The translations under genes and the position numbers were made by a program. From contig CAJBPB010000291.1 in assembly GCA_903957365.1 (NCBI GenBank), forward strand, positions 1 to 64,000: a stretch of 64,000 nucleotides of DNA, read 5' to 3'. Below are positions 37,954 to 46,811 of this stretch, piece after piece; the stretch's first letter is position 1, and every line of letters begins with the position of its first letter. The stretch comes from an uncultured Bacteroidota bacterium. GTDB taxonomy: Bacteria > Bacteroidota > Bacteroidia > Bacteroidales > F082. The notes beneath the pieces were generated by a model. It was not told the DNA's origin and searched no databases. It was given only the letters and a program-made list of their open reading frames with translations.

Positions 37954-39894
37954 ATGGTCGCTGACAAAACATATTTAATCGAAAACGTACTGAAAAACAG
38001 TGCGAAAACCGAGATGGAACCTTTGGTTGCCGAACAGTTACAATTACTTCGCAAAGACAAAAACACAAAACCCATTGTGTATGTCGGAGCCGGAACATGC
38101 GGTTTAGGTGCCGGTGCCGGTGAGACAATCAAACAGGTTGGCTTTTTTCTGAAAGACAAAGGCATCGATGCTGATGTTATTCCGGTTGGCTGTATCGGTT
38201 TATGTTCTTCCGAACCTTTGATGGATATCAAATTACCCGGTAGAAAACGTATTTCTTTCGAAAAGGTAAGTGGTGACAAAGTTGCCGGCATTCTGGAGAG
38301 TGTTTTTTCGGAAAATTTGCCGAATCATCCATTGCTGGGTCAGTTTGAATCGCAGCAACATGAAAAAAGCTGGGAAAATGTTCCTGCAATAGAAAACCAT
38401 CGTTTTTTCAAACCACAGGTCCGCATTGTGCTCGAAAACTGCGGATTGATCAATCCTGTGAGTATTGAAGAATATATTGCCCGTGATGGTTATAAAGCGT
38501 ATCTGAACACATTAAAGGTATTCAGTCGTTTTGAAATGTGTGATTTCATTGAAAAAAGCGGATTGCGCGGTCGCGGTGGCGGCGGTTTCCCGACTGGTAA
38601 GAAATGGAAATTTGCCCTCGGAACGGAAGCTGAACAACGTTATTTGATTTGTAATGCCGATGAAGGCGACCCGGGAGCGTTTATGGATCGCGCTGTAATT
38701 GAAGGCGACCCGCACAAACTGCTTGAAGGTATGGCCATTGCAGCTTATGCGATAGGCGCAACCAAAGCCTATGTTTATATCCGGGCCGAATATCCGCTCG
38801 CCATTGAACGGCTTGTCATTGCAATCAAACAGGCCAAAGATTATGGTCTGATTGGTAAAAATATTTTCGATTCGGGAATCGATCTCGATATTGTAATCAA
38901 AAAAGGTGCCGGCGCTTTTGTTTGCGGTGAGGAAACAGCTCTCATCCATAGTATTGAAGGCAAACGCGGAATGCCACGTCCTCGACCGCCCTTCCCCGCC
39001 GTAAGTGGTTTGTTTGGAAAACCAACCATCATCAACAACGTTGAAACCTTATCTAATCTGCCATCCATTGTTCGTAAAGGTGCCGATTGGTTCAGCAGTA
39101 TGGGAACCAAAACAAGCAAAGGAACCAAAGTATTCGCACTATCTGGCAAAATTGCAACCACCGGATTGGTTGAAATCCCAATGGGGACAACCGTTCGTGA
39201 CATCATCTTTAAAATCGCCGGCGGTATCGTGAACGGTAAAAAGTTCAAAGCAGTCCAGATGGGTGGCCCGTCAGGTGGTTGTGTTACGGATGCCAATCTT
39301 GATATTGAAATTGACTATGAAAACCTTATCGCAGTTGGTGCCATGATGGGCTCTGGCGGTATGGTTGTCATGGACGAAGATACCTGTATGGTGGATGTTG
39401 CCAAGTTTTTTATGGATTTCATTCAGCGCGAAAGTTGCGGAAAATGTATCCCTTGCCGTGAAGGAACACGTCGTATGCTCGAGATTCTCGAAAGCATCAC
39501 AACTAAACCAAAAAACCTTGAAACCCACGAACCTCTGGCCCGTTTCAAAGGCGTAATGCAGATTGAAAGTCTGGGAAAAGTGATCAAAGACACTTCGCTC
39601 TGCGGCCTCGGACAAACAGCGCCAAACCCTGTACTCAGTACCTTACAATGGTTCCGTGAAGAATATGAAGAACATGTGTTCGATAAGAAATGCCGTGCCG
39701 GTGTTTGTAAAAACCTCCGCGATTACACCATTATCGTTGAGAAATGTACAGGTTGTACGGTATGTGCAAAAAAATGCCCGACAAACGCCATCATCGGTGG
39801 ACGCAAACAACCACATTTTATCATTCCTGAAAAATGTATCAGTTGTGGAGCCTGTTTCGAAGCATGTAATTTTGACGCTATAAAAGTCAGTTAA
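37954..39894 (+). CDS. hydB: Hydrogenase subunit HydB (NuoF-like flavoprotein)
   Basis: A 646-residue fusion. It has an N-terminal thioredoxin-like [2Fe-2S] domain (TCGLGAGAGE, GCIGLCSSEP) and the FMN/NADH NuoF domain (GLRGRGGGGFPTGKKW, NADEGDPGAFMDR, GAGAFVCGEETALIHSIEGKRGMPRPRPPFPA). The [4Fe-4S] motif ESCGKCIPCREGTRRM is at 493-508, and two C-terminal ferredoxin clusters lie at about 598-646 (CTGCTVCAKKCP, CISCGACFEAC). In Thermotoga-type enzymes this subunit binds NAD(H) and supports electron bifurcation/confurcation. The architecture matches that class. Confidence 0.96.
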   Translation: MVADKTYLIENVLKNSAKTEMEPLVAEQLQLLRKDKNTKPIVYVGAGTCGLGAGAGETIKQVGFFLKDKGIDADVIPVGCIGLCSSEPLMDIKLPGRKRISFEKVSGDKVAGILESVFSENLPNHPLLGQFESQQHEKSWENVPAIENHRFFKPQVRIVLENCGLINPVSIEEYIARDGYKAYLNTLKVFSRFEMCDFIEKSGLRGRGGGGFPTGKKWKFALGTEAEQRYLICNADEGDPGAFMDRAVIEGDPHKLLEGMAIAAYAIGATKAYVYIRAEYPLAIERLVIAIKQAKDYGLIGKNIFDSGIDLDIVIKKGAGAFVCGEETALIHSIEGKRGMPRPRPPFPAVSGLFGKPTIINNVETLSNLPSIVRKGADWFSSMGTKTSKGTKVFALSGKIATTGLVEIPMGTTVRDIIFKIAGGIVNGKKFKAVQMGGPSGGCVTDANLDIEIDYENLIAVGAMMGSGGMVVMDEDTCMVDVAKFFMDFIQRESCGKCIPCREGTRRMLEILESITTKPKNLETHEPLARFKGVMQIESLGKVIKDTSLCGLGQTAPNPVLSTLQWFREEYEEHVFDKKCRAGVCKNLRDYTIIVEKCTGCTVCAKKCPTNAIIGGRKQPHFIIPEKCISCGACFEACNFDAIKVS

Positions 39895-39922
39895 TCATTG
39901 TATTATATAAAATACAGAAACT

Positions 39923-41644
39923 ATGAATCTGAATATTGAAGTAAATAATAACGTACTGACCGCCATGCCTGGCGATACCATACTCGATGCGCTCAACCGT
40001 CACGGGATGAATGTTCCGACACTTTGCCATCTGAAAGGTCTGATGCCAAGCGGCGCATGCCGTATGTGCGTGGTGGAAGTGGAAGGACGTAAAAACCTGG
40101 TAACATCCTGCTCTGAACCGGTGATGGATGGAATGAAAATTCAGACACACTCTGCCAGGGTAATTGAATCCCGTAAAACAATTGTCGAATTGTTGCTTTC
40201 AAATCACCCTGATGATTGCTTGTATTGTGAGCGTAACGGAAGCTGTGAATTACAAAAACTTGCCGAAGACCTTAATGTACGTGAAAGGCGCATCAGTGGC
40301 AATAAAAATAATTACAAACTGGATGTCTCAAGTGCGAGTATCGTACGCGATCCGGCCAAATGTATTTTGTGCGGAAGGTGTGTGCGTGTCTGTGAGGAAA
40401 TCGAAGGTGTTTCGGCGATTGAATTTGTCGGTCGCGGAAGCAAAACCTTTATCGACACATCATTCAACCACGGATTGAATGTTTCAACCTGTGTTAACTG
40501 CGGACAGTGTATCATGGTTTGCCCGACAGGCGCCTTGAAAGAAAAGCCACATATCGACGAAATAAAGACAAAACTAGCCGATCCCACAAAAACTGTTGTA
40601 ATCCAATATGCGCCATCTATCACGATTTCACTCGCCGAAGAGTTTGGTTTTAAACCAGGCCAGAATATAGGGGGAATAATGAATGCAGCCTTGCGCCGGA
40701 TTGGATTTAACTTTGTTTTTGATACTTCGTTTTCAGCCGATTTAACGATCATGGAAGAGGCATCCGAATTGGTTCACCGTATCACAACTGGTGGAACATT
40801 GCCGATGATTACCAGCTGTTGTCCGGGCTGGGTTAAATACGCTGAAGAATTTCAACATGATATTTTACCCAATTTATCAAGCTGCAAATCGCCACAGCAA
40901 ATGATGGGCGCAATAATAAAGAGCTATTTCGCTGAAGCGGAAGGTATTAATCCGGCAGATATATATTCTGTATCGGTAATGCCTTGCACAGCCAAGAAAT
41001 TCGAGCAACAGCGCGAAGAGATGACACAAAATGGAATCTCTGATGTAGATGCTGTACTGACAACCCGTGAACTGGCCAGATTGATTCGTTTATTTGGTAT
41101 TGATATGGATAAAATCAGTCCCGAGCTGGCTGATTCACCTTTGGGAACACGCTCTTCTGCCGGAAAAATCTTTGGTGTTTCAGGCGGTGTTATGGAAGCT
41201 GCTATCCGATCAGCACACTATTTCATAACTGGTAAGGAATTGATTAAATTTCAGGTGAACGCAGTGCGTGGCCTTGCCGGAAGAAAAGAAGCCAAAGTAA
41301 TGATCAATGGTCTTGAAATTGGTGTTGCTGTAGTGAGTGGATTAAAAAATGCCGAAATCCTGATGGAAGAAGTCAGAAACGGACGCAAAGACATTCATTT
41401 CATCGAAGTGATGGCTTGTCCGGGTGGATGCATCAATGGTGGCGGACAACCTATCGGGACAAATGAGGAATCACTGCGTGCACGCATGAAAAGTTTGTAT
41501 GAAATTGACGAACACGATGCAATAAAAGTTTCGCACAAGAATCCGTATATCATTGAGCTTTATGATAAGTTCCTTGGTAAACCGCTTGGGCATAAGAGCC
41601 ATCACCTGTTGCACACCAATTATCAGGAGAGGGATGTGAATTGA
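39923..41644 (+). CDS. hydA: [FeFe]-hydrogenase catalytic subunit HydA (group A, bifurcating type)
   Basis: A 573-residue catalytic subunit that makes or consumes H2. N-terminal modules: a [2Fe-2S] domain (CHLKGLMPSGACRMC), the His/Cys [4Fe-4S] site HPDDCLYCERNGSC (95-108) and two ferredoxin clusters (147-200). The H-cluster motifs are intact: L1 TSCCPGW at 297-303, L2 MPCTAKK at 353-359, and L3 MACPGGC at 497-503 followed by INGGGQP. All cluster cysteines and the proton-transfer cysteine are present, so it should be active. Association with hydB/hydC indicates the NADH- plus ferredoxin-dependent A3 type. Confidence 0.96.
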   Translation: MNLNIEVNNNVLTAMPGDTILDALNRHGMNVPTLCHLKGLMPSGACRMCVVEVEGRKNLVTSCSEPVMDGMKIQTHSARVIESRKTIVELLLSNHPDDCLYCERNGSCELQKLAEDLNVRERRISGNKNNYKLDVSSASIVRDPAKCILCGRCVRVCEEIEGVSAIEFVGRGSKTFIDTSFNHGLNVSTCVNCGQCIMVCPTGALKEKPHIDEIKTKLADPTKTVVIQYAPSITISLAEEFGFKPGQNIGGIMNAALRRIGFNFVFDTSFSADLTIMEEASELVHRITTGGTLPMITSCCPGWVKYAEEFQHDILPNLSSCKSPQQMMGAIIKSYFAEAEGINPADIYSVSVMPCTAKKFEQQREEMTQNGISDVDAVLTTRELARLIRLFGIDMDKISPELADSPLGTRSSAGKIFGVSGGVMEAAIRSAHYFITGKELIKFQVNAVRGLAGRKEAKVMINGLEIGVAVVSGLKNAEILMEEVRNGRKDIHFIEVMACPGGCINGGGQPIGTNEESLRARMKSLYEIDEHDAIKVSHKNPYIIELYDKFLGKPLGHKSHHLLHTNYQERDVN

Positions 41645-41704
41645 TACAATTTTGGTTAGTTGTATATAAAAATCTGTTAAGTAGTACTACATCTGAAGCA
41701 AAAC

Positions 41705-43687
41705 ATGGCGCATAACAAAAAACATAAGCAATTGGTTTTTACGGTTAAAGATCGGTGTCGTGTTTGCTTCACTTGTGTACGTGAATGTCCGGTAAAAGCA
41801 ATTAAAATGATCAACGGTCAGGCCGAAGTGATTTCTGAACGCTGCATCGGATGTGGTAATTGTGTGCGTGTCTGCCGGCAAAATGCGAAGGTGTTTTTAA
41901 GGCAAATCGATGAAGTGAAAGATTTACTTAACAGTAACAACCGGGTTATCGCTTGTATCGCACCAAGTTTTCCGGCCGAATTTACCGAAATTGAGGATTA
42001 CAAAGTGTTTGTTGGCATGGTAAAAGCCTTAGGGTTTGAGCTTGTTACCGAAGTTGCTTTTGGTGCCGATATGGTAGCCGTTGCCTATAAAGATTTATAC
42101 AACAACAATGAAAATAAGGGCATCATTTCTTCTGATTGTCCTGCGGTGGTATATTATGTTGAACAATACCAGCCCGAACTTATTCCAAATCTTGCCCCAT
42201 TGGTTTCGCCTATGGTGGCTGCTGCACGTTTTCTGAAAGTGAAATATGGTGATGATGTTCAGATAGTGTTTGTCGGACCATGTATCGCGAAAAAATCAGA
42301 ATCGGACGAAATTGACTATGCCCTGACATTTAATGAGTTAAGAGAATTATTCAGCGATTTTAACATCGATCCGCTACAGGTTGCAGTACGTGATTTTGAT
42401 CCGCCACATGCTGGTATGGGAGCCATTTTCCCAGTCAGTCATGGATTATTGCAAAACATGGATGTGAAACATGATATCACAAAAGGAGATGTGATAGTAG
42501 CTGAAGGACGGGTGAATTTTAAGGATGCCCTGAGTGAGTTTTCGAATGGAGAATTGCAGGCACGTCATCTCGAATTGCTTTGTTGCGAAGGTTGCATCAT
42601 GGGTCCGGGCATGTCGGCAAACGGTAAAAAATACATACGTCGTTCATGTATTTCGACCTATGTTTCTCAAAAACTGGAAAATATTGATGTTCTGGATTGG
42701 GAAAACAATATGCTAGCTGCAAAGCAAATCGATTTGTCCACAAATTTTGAGGCTATGGACAGGCGCACCCAAAATCCGTCTTCACAAAAAGTAGCTGAAG
42801 TATTGCTGAGTATGGGCAAAGATTCTGCCGATGATTACCTCGACTGCGGAGCCTGCGGTTACGACAGTTGTGTCGAACATGCGATTGCTGTAGTACAGGG
42901 ACTGGCCGAAAATGAAATGTGCCTGCCTTATACAATTGAGAAACTTCATGATTCCATCGAAAAAATAAACTCATCCAACAGCGAACTGGCCAACGCCAGA
43001 GAAGCACTCAAGCAATCTGAAAAACTAGCTCACATGGGCCAGCTTTCAGCAGGAATTGCGCATGAACTGAACAATCCGCTGGGTGTTATCACTATGTACA
43101 GTAATTTATTACTCGATGAGGTAAAAGATGACCAGACAAGAAGTGATCTCACGCTGATTGTTGAACAGGCTGACCGATGCAGAAAAATCGTTGGCGGATT
43201 ACTCAATTTTGCCCGTAAAAATCAGGTAAGACTGATCGAAACTGATCTAGAGAAGTTTGTTACAAAAAGTATTCAATCGATAATTCTGACTGACGATGTT
43301 GTGGTGAAGATTGATGTCGATTTGACAGACCCGTTTGTTTTCCTCGATCCCGACCAGATGATGCAGGTGCTCACCAACCTCGAAAAAAATGCAGTGGAAG
43401 CCATGCCGGATGGCGGTGAAATAATCATCAGCCTGAAAGAGCATGGTGACGAAGTTGAAATATCTATCAGCGATACCGGAACAGGTATATCACAAGACAA
43501 TATGGATAAAGTTTTCACACCATTCTTCACCACAAAAGAAGTTGGTAAAGGAACCGGACTCGGATTGCCTCTTTGTTACGGAATCGTGAAAATGCACAAA
43601 GGAAAAATAAATATTATTTCAAATGACGATCTTCAGAAGGGGCCAACAGGAACCTCTTTTGTGATAAGATTACCAAGAAATCCCTGA
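41705..43687 (+). CDS. Sensor histidine kinase fused to a hydrogenase-like H-domain
   Basis: A 660-residue soluble fusion. In order: two ferredoxin clusters (CRVCFTCVRECP, CIGCGNCVRVC; 18-58) and an [FeFe]-hydrogenase-like domain (~70-370). A Fes-type Fe-S segment (DCGACGYDSC, ~388) follows, then a short coiled coil and a histidine kinase (AHELNNPLGVITMY; N-box LEKNAVEA; GKGTGLGLPLCYG). The H-domain keeps an L2-like VGPCIAKKSE and L3-like CCEGC, but L1 reads SSDCPAV, with Asp replacing the proton-transfer Cys. It is probably an H2 or redox sensor rather than a turnover enzyme. Its partner receiver follows 24 bases downstream. Confidence 0.88.
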   Translation: MAHNKKHKQLVFTVKDRCRVCFTCVRECPVKAIKMINGQAEVISERCIGCGNCVRVCRQNAKVFLRQIDEVKDLLNSNNRVIACIAPSFPAEFTEIEDYKVFVGMVKALGFELVTEVAFGADMVAVAYKDLYNNNENKGIISSDCPAVVYYVEQYQPELIPNLAPLVSPMVAAARFLKVKYGDDVQIVFVGPCIAKKSESDEIDYALTFNELRELFSDFNIDPLQVAVRDFDPPHAGMGAIFPVSHGLLQNMDVKHDITKGDVIVAEGRVNFKDALSEFSNGELQARHLELLCCEGCIMGPGMSANGKKYIRRSCISTYVSQKLENIDVLDWENNMLAAKQIDLSTNFEAMDRRTQNPSSQKVAEVLLSMGKDSADDYLDCGACGYDSCVEHAIAVVQGLAENEMCLPYTIEKLHDSIEKINSSNSELANAREALKQSEKLAHMGQLSAGIAHELNNPLGVITMYSNLLLDEVKDDQTRSDLTLIVEQADRCRKIVGGLLNFARKNQVRLIETDLEKFVTKSIQSIILTDDVVVKIDVDLTDPFVFLDPDQMMQVLTNLEKNAVEAMPDGGEIIISLKEHGDEVEISISDTGTGISQDNMDKVFTPFFTTKEVGKGTGLGLPLCYGIVKMHKGKINIISNDDLQKGPTGTSFVIRLPRNP

Positions 43688-43710
43688 TAACTAATTAAAT
43701 ATAGATTAAA

Positions 43711-44106
43711 ATGTCGAACCAGAAAAAATTGATTTTAATTGCCGACGATGATGCCGATTATCTTTTTCAAATGGAAGCTATGGTACGTAACCTGGGCTTC
43801 GATGTGAAAACTGCCGATGGTCAACACGAAGCTGAGCGTATGCTCGATACAATTAAACCCGATTTGGCCATCTTCGATCTGATGATGGAAAATGAAGACA
43901 GTGGTTTTTTATTGGCTTACAAGGCAAAGCGAAAGTTTCCTGATATGCCTATCATCATTGCGTCAGCGGCAACAGCCGAAACAGGATTCAGCTTTGATAT
44001 GCATAATACTGATGATCGCAACTGGATCAAGGCAGACCTCTATCTTGAAAAAGGAATCCGTAGCGACCAGCTTCACCGCGAGATTAATAAGCTGTTGAAG
44101 TTGTAG
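43711..44106 (+). CDS. Stand-alone receiver (response regulator)
   Basis: A 131-residue single-domain receiver: LILIADDDADYLF for the acidic pair, LAIFDLMM for the phosphoacceptor Asp and ADLYLEKGI near the end in place of the usual Lys-Pro. There is no DNA-binding domain. Placed directly between the H-domain kinase and the REC-kinase, it is a natural phospho-shuttle between them. Confidence 0.85.
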   Translation: MSNQKKLILIADDDADYLFQMEAMVRNLGFDVKTADGQHEAERMLDTIKPDLAIFDLMMENEDSGFLLAYKAKRKFPDMPIIIASAATAETGFSFDMHNTDDRNWIKADLYLEKGIRSDQLHREINKLLKL

Positions 44107-44109
44107 GAG

Positions 44110-44180
44110 TTGGAAGTTGGAAGTCGGAAGACGATTTAACTTTAACTCACTTTAGTTCACTCTAGTTCACTTTAGTTCAC
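44110..44180. repeat. Heptamer and decamer tandem repeats
   Basis: TTGGAAG twice and TCGGAAG once (44110-44130) are followed by four decamers of the TTTAGTTCAC type (44141-44180). The array ends seven bases before the start codon of the REC-kinase. Confidence 0.8.
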
Positions 44181-44187
44181 TTATAAG

Positions 44188-45309
44188 ATGGCAACATTAC
44201 AGATTTTGGTTGTTGACGATGAACCCGGCATCAGGTCGGGAATCAATCGGATTTTAACGAGTTATACTGTCGGATTCCCTTTTTTGGAAGAGGATTTCGA
44301 TTTCATACTCACCGATGCTGCCAGCGGGGAGGATGCCATTGACATCCTTAACAGCCAGCCGGTGGATATAGTACTGCTCGACAACAAATTACCCGGCATG
44401 GACGGTACGGAGGTACTCGCCTATATCAAAAAGCAAAAATTTGATGTGGCGGTGATGATGATCACTTCTTACGCCTCGCTTGATCTGGCAATCAAAGCCA
44501 CACGCGATGGCGCTTACAGTTTCATGCCCAAGCCTTTTACGCCCCAGGAGTTGCGTTCTGGTATCGAAAATCTTTCGAAACACCTTTACCTCAAGCGGAT
44601 GACACGCAAAATGCAGGAAGAAGGCAAACAGATTCGTTTTCAGTTTCTTTCGGTGATGTCTCACGAATTGAAATCACCAATCAATGCGGTGGAAGGTTAT
44701 CTTAAAATGATGCAGGAGCGGCAGTTTGGTGATAAAGTGGATGATTATGAGAAAATGATCGACCGTTCGCTGGCCCGTTTGCGCGGCATGCGCAACCTGA
44801 TCATGGATCTGCTCGATCTCACAAAAATTGAATCGGGTAAAAAGCAACGGAAACTTCGTGAAACTGATCTTTCAGAAGTGGCACGTATGTCGATGGACAC
44901 ACTTGAACCCTATGCCATTCAGCGCAGTGTGCGAATGAAGCTAAGCGTAACCGGCAGCCCGATGCTGCTGGCCGATCCCGATGAAATGGAAATTGTTTTT
45001 AACAATCTTGTTTCCAACGCAGTAAAATACAATAAAGATGGTGGAAAAGTAAAGGTTATCATCGAAGACCAGGGTAAAGATGTTGTGATTAAAGTTTCTG
45101 ACACAGGAATAGGAATCAGTAAAGAAGATCAGGAACAGATTTTTGAAGATTTTGTGAGAATAAAAAGTAGTCAGACCAAAGAAATTACAGGAAGCGGGCT
45201 CGGATTGTCAATCACAAAAAAAATGGTAGCCCAATACAATGGTTCCATCTCGGTTGATAGCATCGCCGACGAAGGAACTACATTTACAATAACTTTGCCG
45301 AGGCAATAA
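44188..45309 (+). CDS. Receiver-histidine kinase hybrid
   Basis: A 373-residue cytoplasmic protein. The N-terminal receiver (ILVVDDEPGIR, IVLLDNKLPGMDG, SFMPKPFT) is joined to a histidine kinase (FLSVMSHELKSPINAVEGYL, NNLVSNAVKYNKDGG, DTGIGISKEDQEQIFEDF, GSGLGLSITKKM). REC-HK proteins usually change kinase activity when their receiver is phosphorylated by an upstream kinase. Between the H-domain kinase and hydG, it is likely part of a hydrogen-responsive phosphorelay ending at a DNA-binding regulator such as the one at 36049. The relay order is inference. Confidence 0.9.
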   Translation: MATLQILVVDDEPGIRSGINRILTSYTVGFPFLEEDFDFILTDAASGEDAIDILNSQPVDIVLLDNKLPGMDGTEVLAYIKKQKFDVAVMMITSYASLDLAIKATRDGAYSFMPKPFTPQELRSGIENLSKHLYLKRMTRKMQEEGKQIRFQFLSVMSHELKSPINAVEGYLKMMQERQFGDKVDDYEKMIDRSLARLRGMRNLIMDLLDLTKIESGKKQRKLRETDLSEVARMSMDTLEPYAIQRSVRMKLSVTGSPMLLADPDEMEIVFNNLVSNAVKYNKDGGKVKVIIEDQGKDVVIKVSDTGIGISKEDQEQIFEDFVRIKSSQTKEITGSGLGLSITKKMVAQYNGSISVDSIADEGTTFTITLPRQ

Positions 45310-45322
45310 AAACCAATAATAC

Positions 45323-46750
45323 GTGAAATTTACTCCAGAACAATATAAACTACCGGATGTTTCGATGCAGCCTTTCCTCGATGATGAGGAGATATGGTCA
45401 TTCATCCATGCTGCCAGACCAAGCCTTGAACAAGTCGAAGCGGTTATTGCCAGATCACTGGCAAAAAACAGGCTGAACCTTGCCGAAACTGCTATTTTAG
45501 TGAACGCCACTGATCCCGAAATGATCGAAATGATTAAGGCCGGAGCACGTGCGCTGAAAGAAAAAGTATATGGAAAGCGTATTGTGCTTTTTGCTCCGCT
45601 TTATGTCGGAAATTACTGCTCAAACAACTGCCGCTATTGTGGGTTCAAGGCATCGAATAAAAAAGCAATCCGAAAAACGCTTACAAAAGATGAACTTATC
45701 GCCAATGTAAAGGCTTTGGAAGAGCATGGGCAAAAACGACTTATTCTCGTTTTTGGTGAACATCACACCTATTCTCCCGAATTTATTGCCGAGACGGTTA
45801 AAACGGTCTATGACGTAAAAAAAGACCATGGTGAAATCCGGCGTATCAATATCAATGCGGCTCCACTGGATATTGAGGGTTTCAAAACAGTAAAAGAATC
45901 CAATATCGGAACCTATCAGGTTTTCCAGGAAACCTACCATCATCCTACTTATAAAGTGTGTCATCCATCTGGAAAAAAATCCGATTATGATTATCGTCTC
46001 ACTTCGCTCGACAGAGCAATGGAAGCCGGAATCGATGATGTGGGTATTGGTGCGTTATTTGGTTTATACGACTGGCGTTTTGAAGTGCTTTCATTGCTCC
46101 GTCATGTCAATCATCTCGAAGCCTGCTACAATGTTGGTCCGCATACCATTTCGTTTCCACGCATTCAGGATGCATCTGAATATGATCTTGATGATAGTAA
46201 TCATGTTACAGATGAGGAGTTTACGCGATTGGTCGCCATTTTGCGACTTGCAGTTCCATACACAGGATTGATACTCACAGCCCGCGAATCGGAAGCAACC
46301 CGCAAGGAGGTATTGTCGTATGGTTGTTCACAAATTGATGCCGGAACCAAACTTGAAATTGGCGCTTACGCCGAAAATCCTGATGTAAATCAGAATCTGA
46401 ATAAAGAACAGTTCAAAATCAATGATGACCGCACTCTGGCGCAGGTAATCGATGAACTCCTCGAAGCTGATTATATTCCATCCTTTTGCACGGCTTGCTA
46501 CCGCAAAGGAAGAACAGGTCAGCATTTTATGGAGTTCAGTGTGCCCGGATTCATTAAAAAATTCTGTACCCCCAACGCCATGCTTACCCTTGCTGAATAT
46601 ATCATGGATTATGCAAGTGATTCAACGGCTGTTAAAGGCTGGCAGGTGATTGAACGCAATCTTGCCGATATGGATGACGAAGGGTATAAAGCTGAATTGA
46701 TGAACCGAATTGAAAGAATTAAACAAGGCGAGCATGATTTGTATTTTTGA
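45323..46750 (+). CDS. hydG: [FeFe]-hydrogenase maturase HydG (radical SAM tyrosine lyase)
   Basis: A 475-residue radical SAM enzyme that cleaves tyrosine to make the CO and CN ligands of the H-cluster. The SAM cluster motif CSNNCRYC lies at 99-106. The C-terminal CX2CX22C motif (Cys389, Cys392, Cys415; CTACYRKGRTGQHF...) is exact, distinguishing HydG from ThiH. The start codon is GTG, 13 bases after the upstream stop; the next ATG is 14 codons inside a conserved stretch. Together with hydF and hydE it completes the maturation set. Confidence 0.96.
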   Translation: MKFTPEQYKLPDVSMQPFLDDEEIWSFIHAARPSLEQVEAVIARSLAKNRLNLAETAILVNATDPEMIEMIKAGARALKEKVYGKRIVLFAPLYVGNYCSNNCRYCGFKASNKKAIRKTLTKDELIANVKALEEHGQKRLILVFGEHHTYSPEFIAETVKTVYDVKKDHGEIRRININAAPLDIEGFKTVKESNIGTYQVFQETYHHPTYKVCHPSGKKSDYDYRLTSLDRAMEAGIDDVGIGALFGLYDWRFEVLSLLRHVNHLEACYNVGPHTISFPRIQDASEYDLDDSNHVTDEEFTRLVAILRLAVPYTGLILTARESEATRKEVLSYGCSQIDAGTKLEIGAYAENPDVNQNLNKEQFKINDDRTLAQVIDELLEADYIPSFCTACYRKGRTGQHFMEFSVPGFIKKFCTPNAMLTLAEYIMDYASDSTAVKGWQVIERNLADMDDEGYKAELMNRIERIKQGEHDLYF

Positions 46751-46778
46751 AATAGGAAGATGGTAACTGGACTTCCCA

Positions 46779-46806
46779 CTTCTAACTTCTAACTTCTAAC
46801 TTCTAA
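46779..46806. repeat. Heptamer tandem repeat upstream of hydF
   Basis: Four exact copies of CTTCTAA end five bases before the hydF ATG. They fill the region where the ribosome would bind. Confidence 0.85.
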
Positions 46807-46811
46807 CAACC

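Noticed and set aside
40312-40752. 146-residue minus-strand ORF inside hydA
   Set aside because: It lies antisense to the H-cluster region and shows no family features.
46779-46806. Heptamer array considered as a CRISPR or riboswitch element
   Set aside because: The units are only 7 bp with no spacers and no cas genes, so it is a simple tandem repeat.
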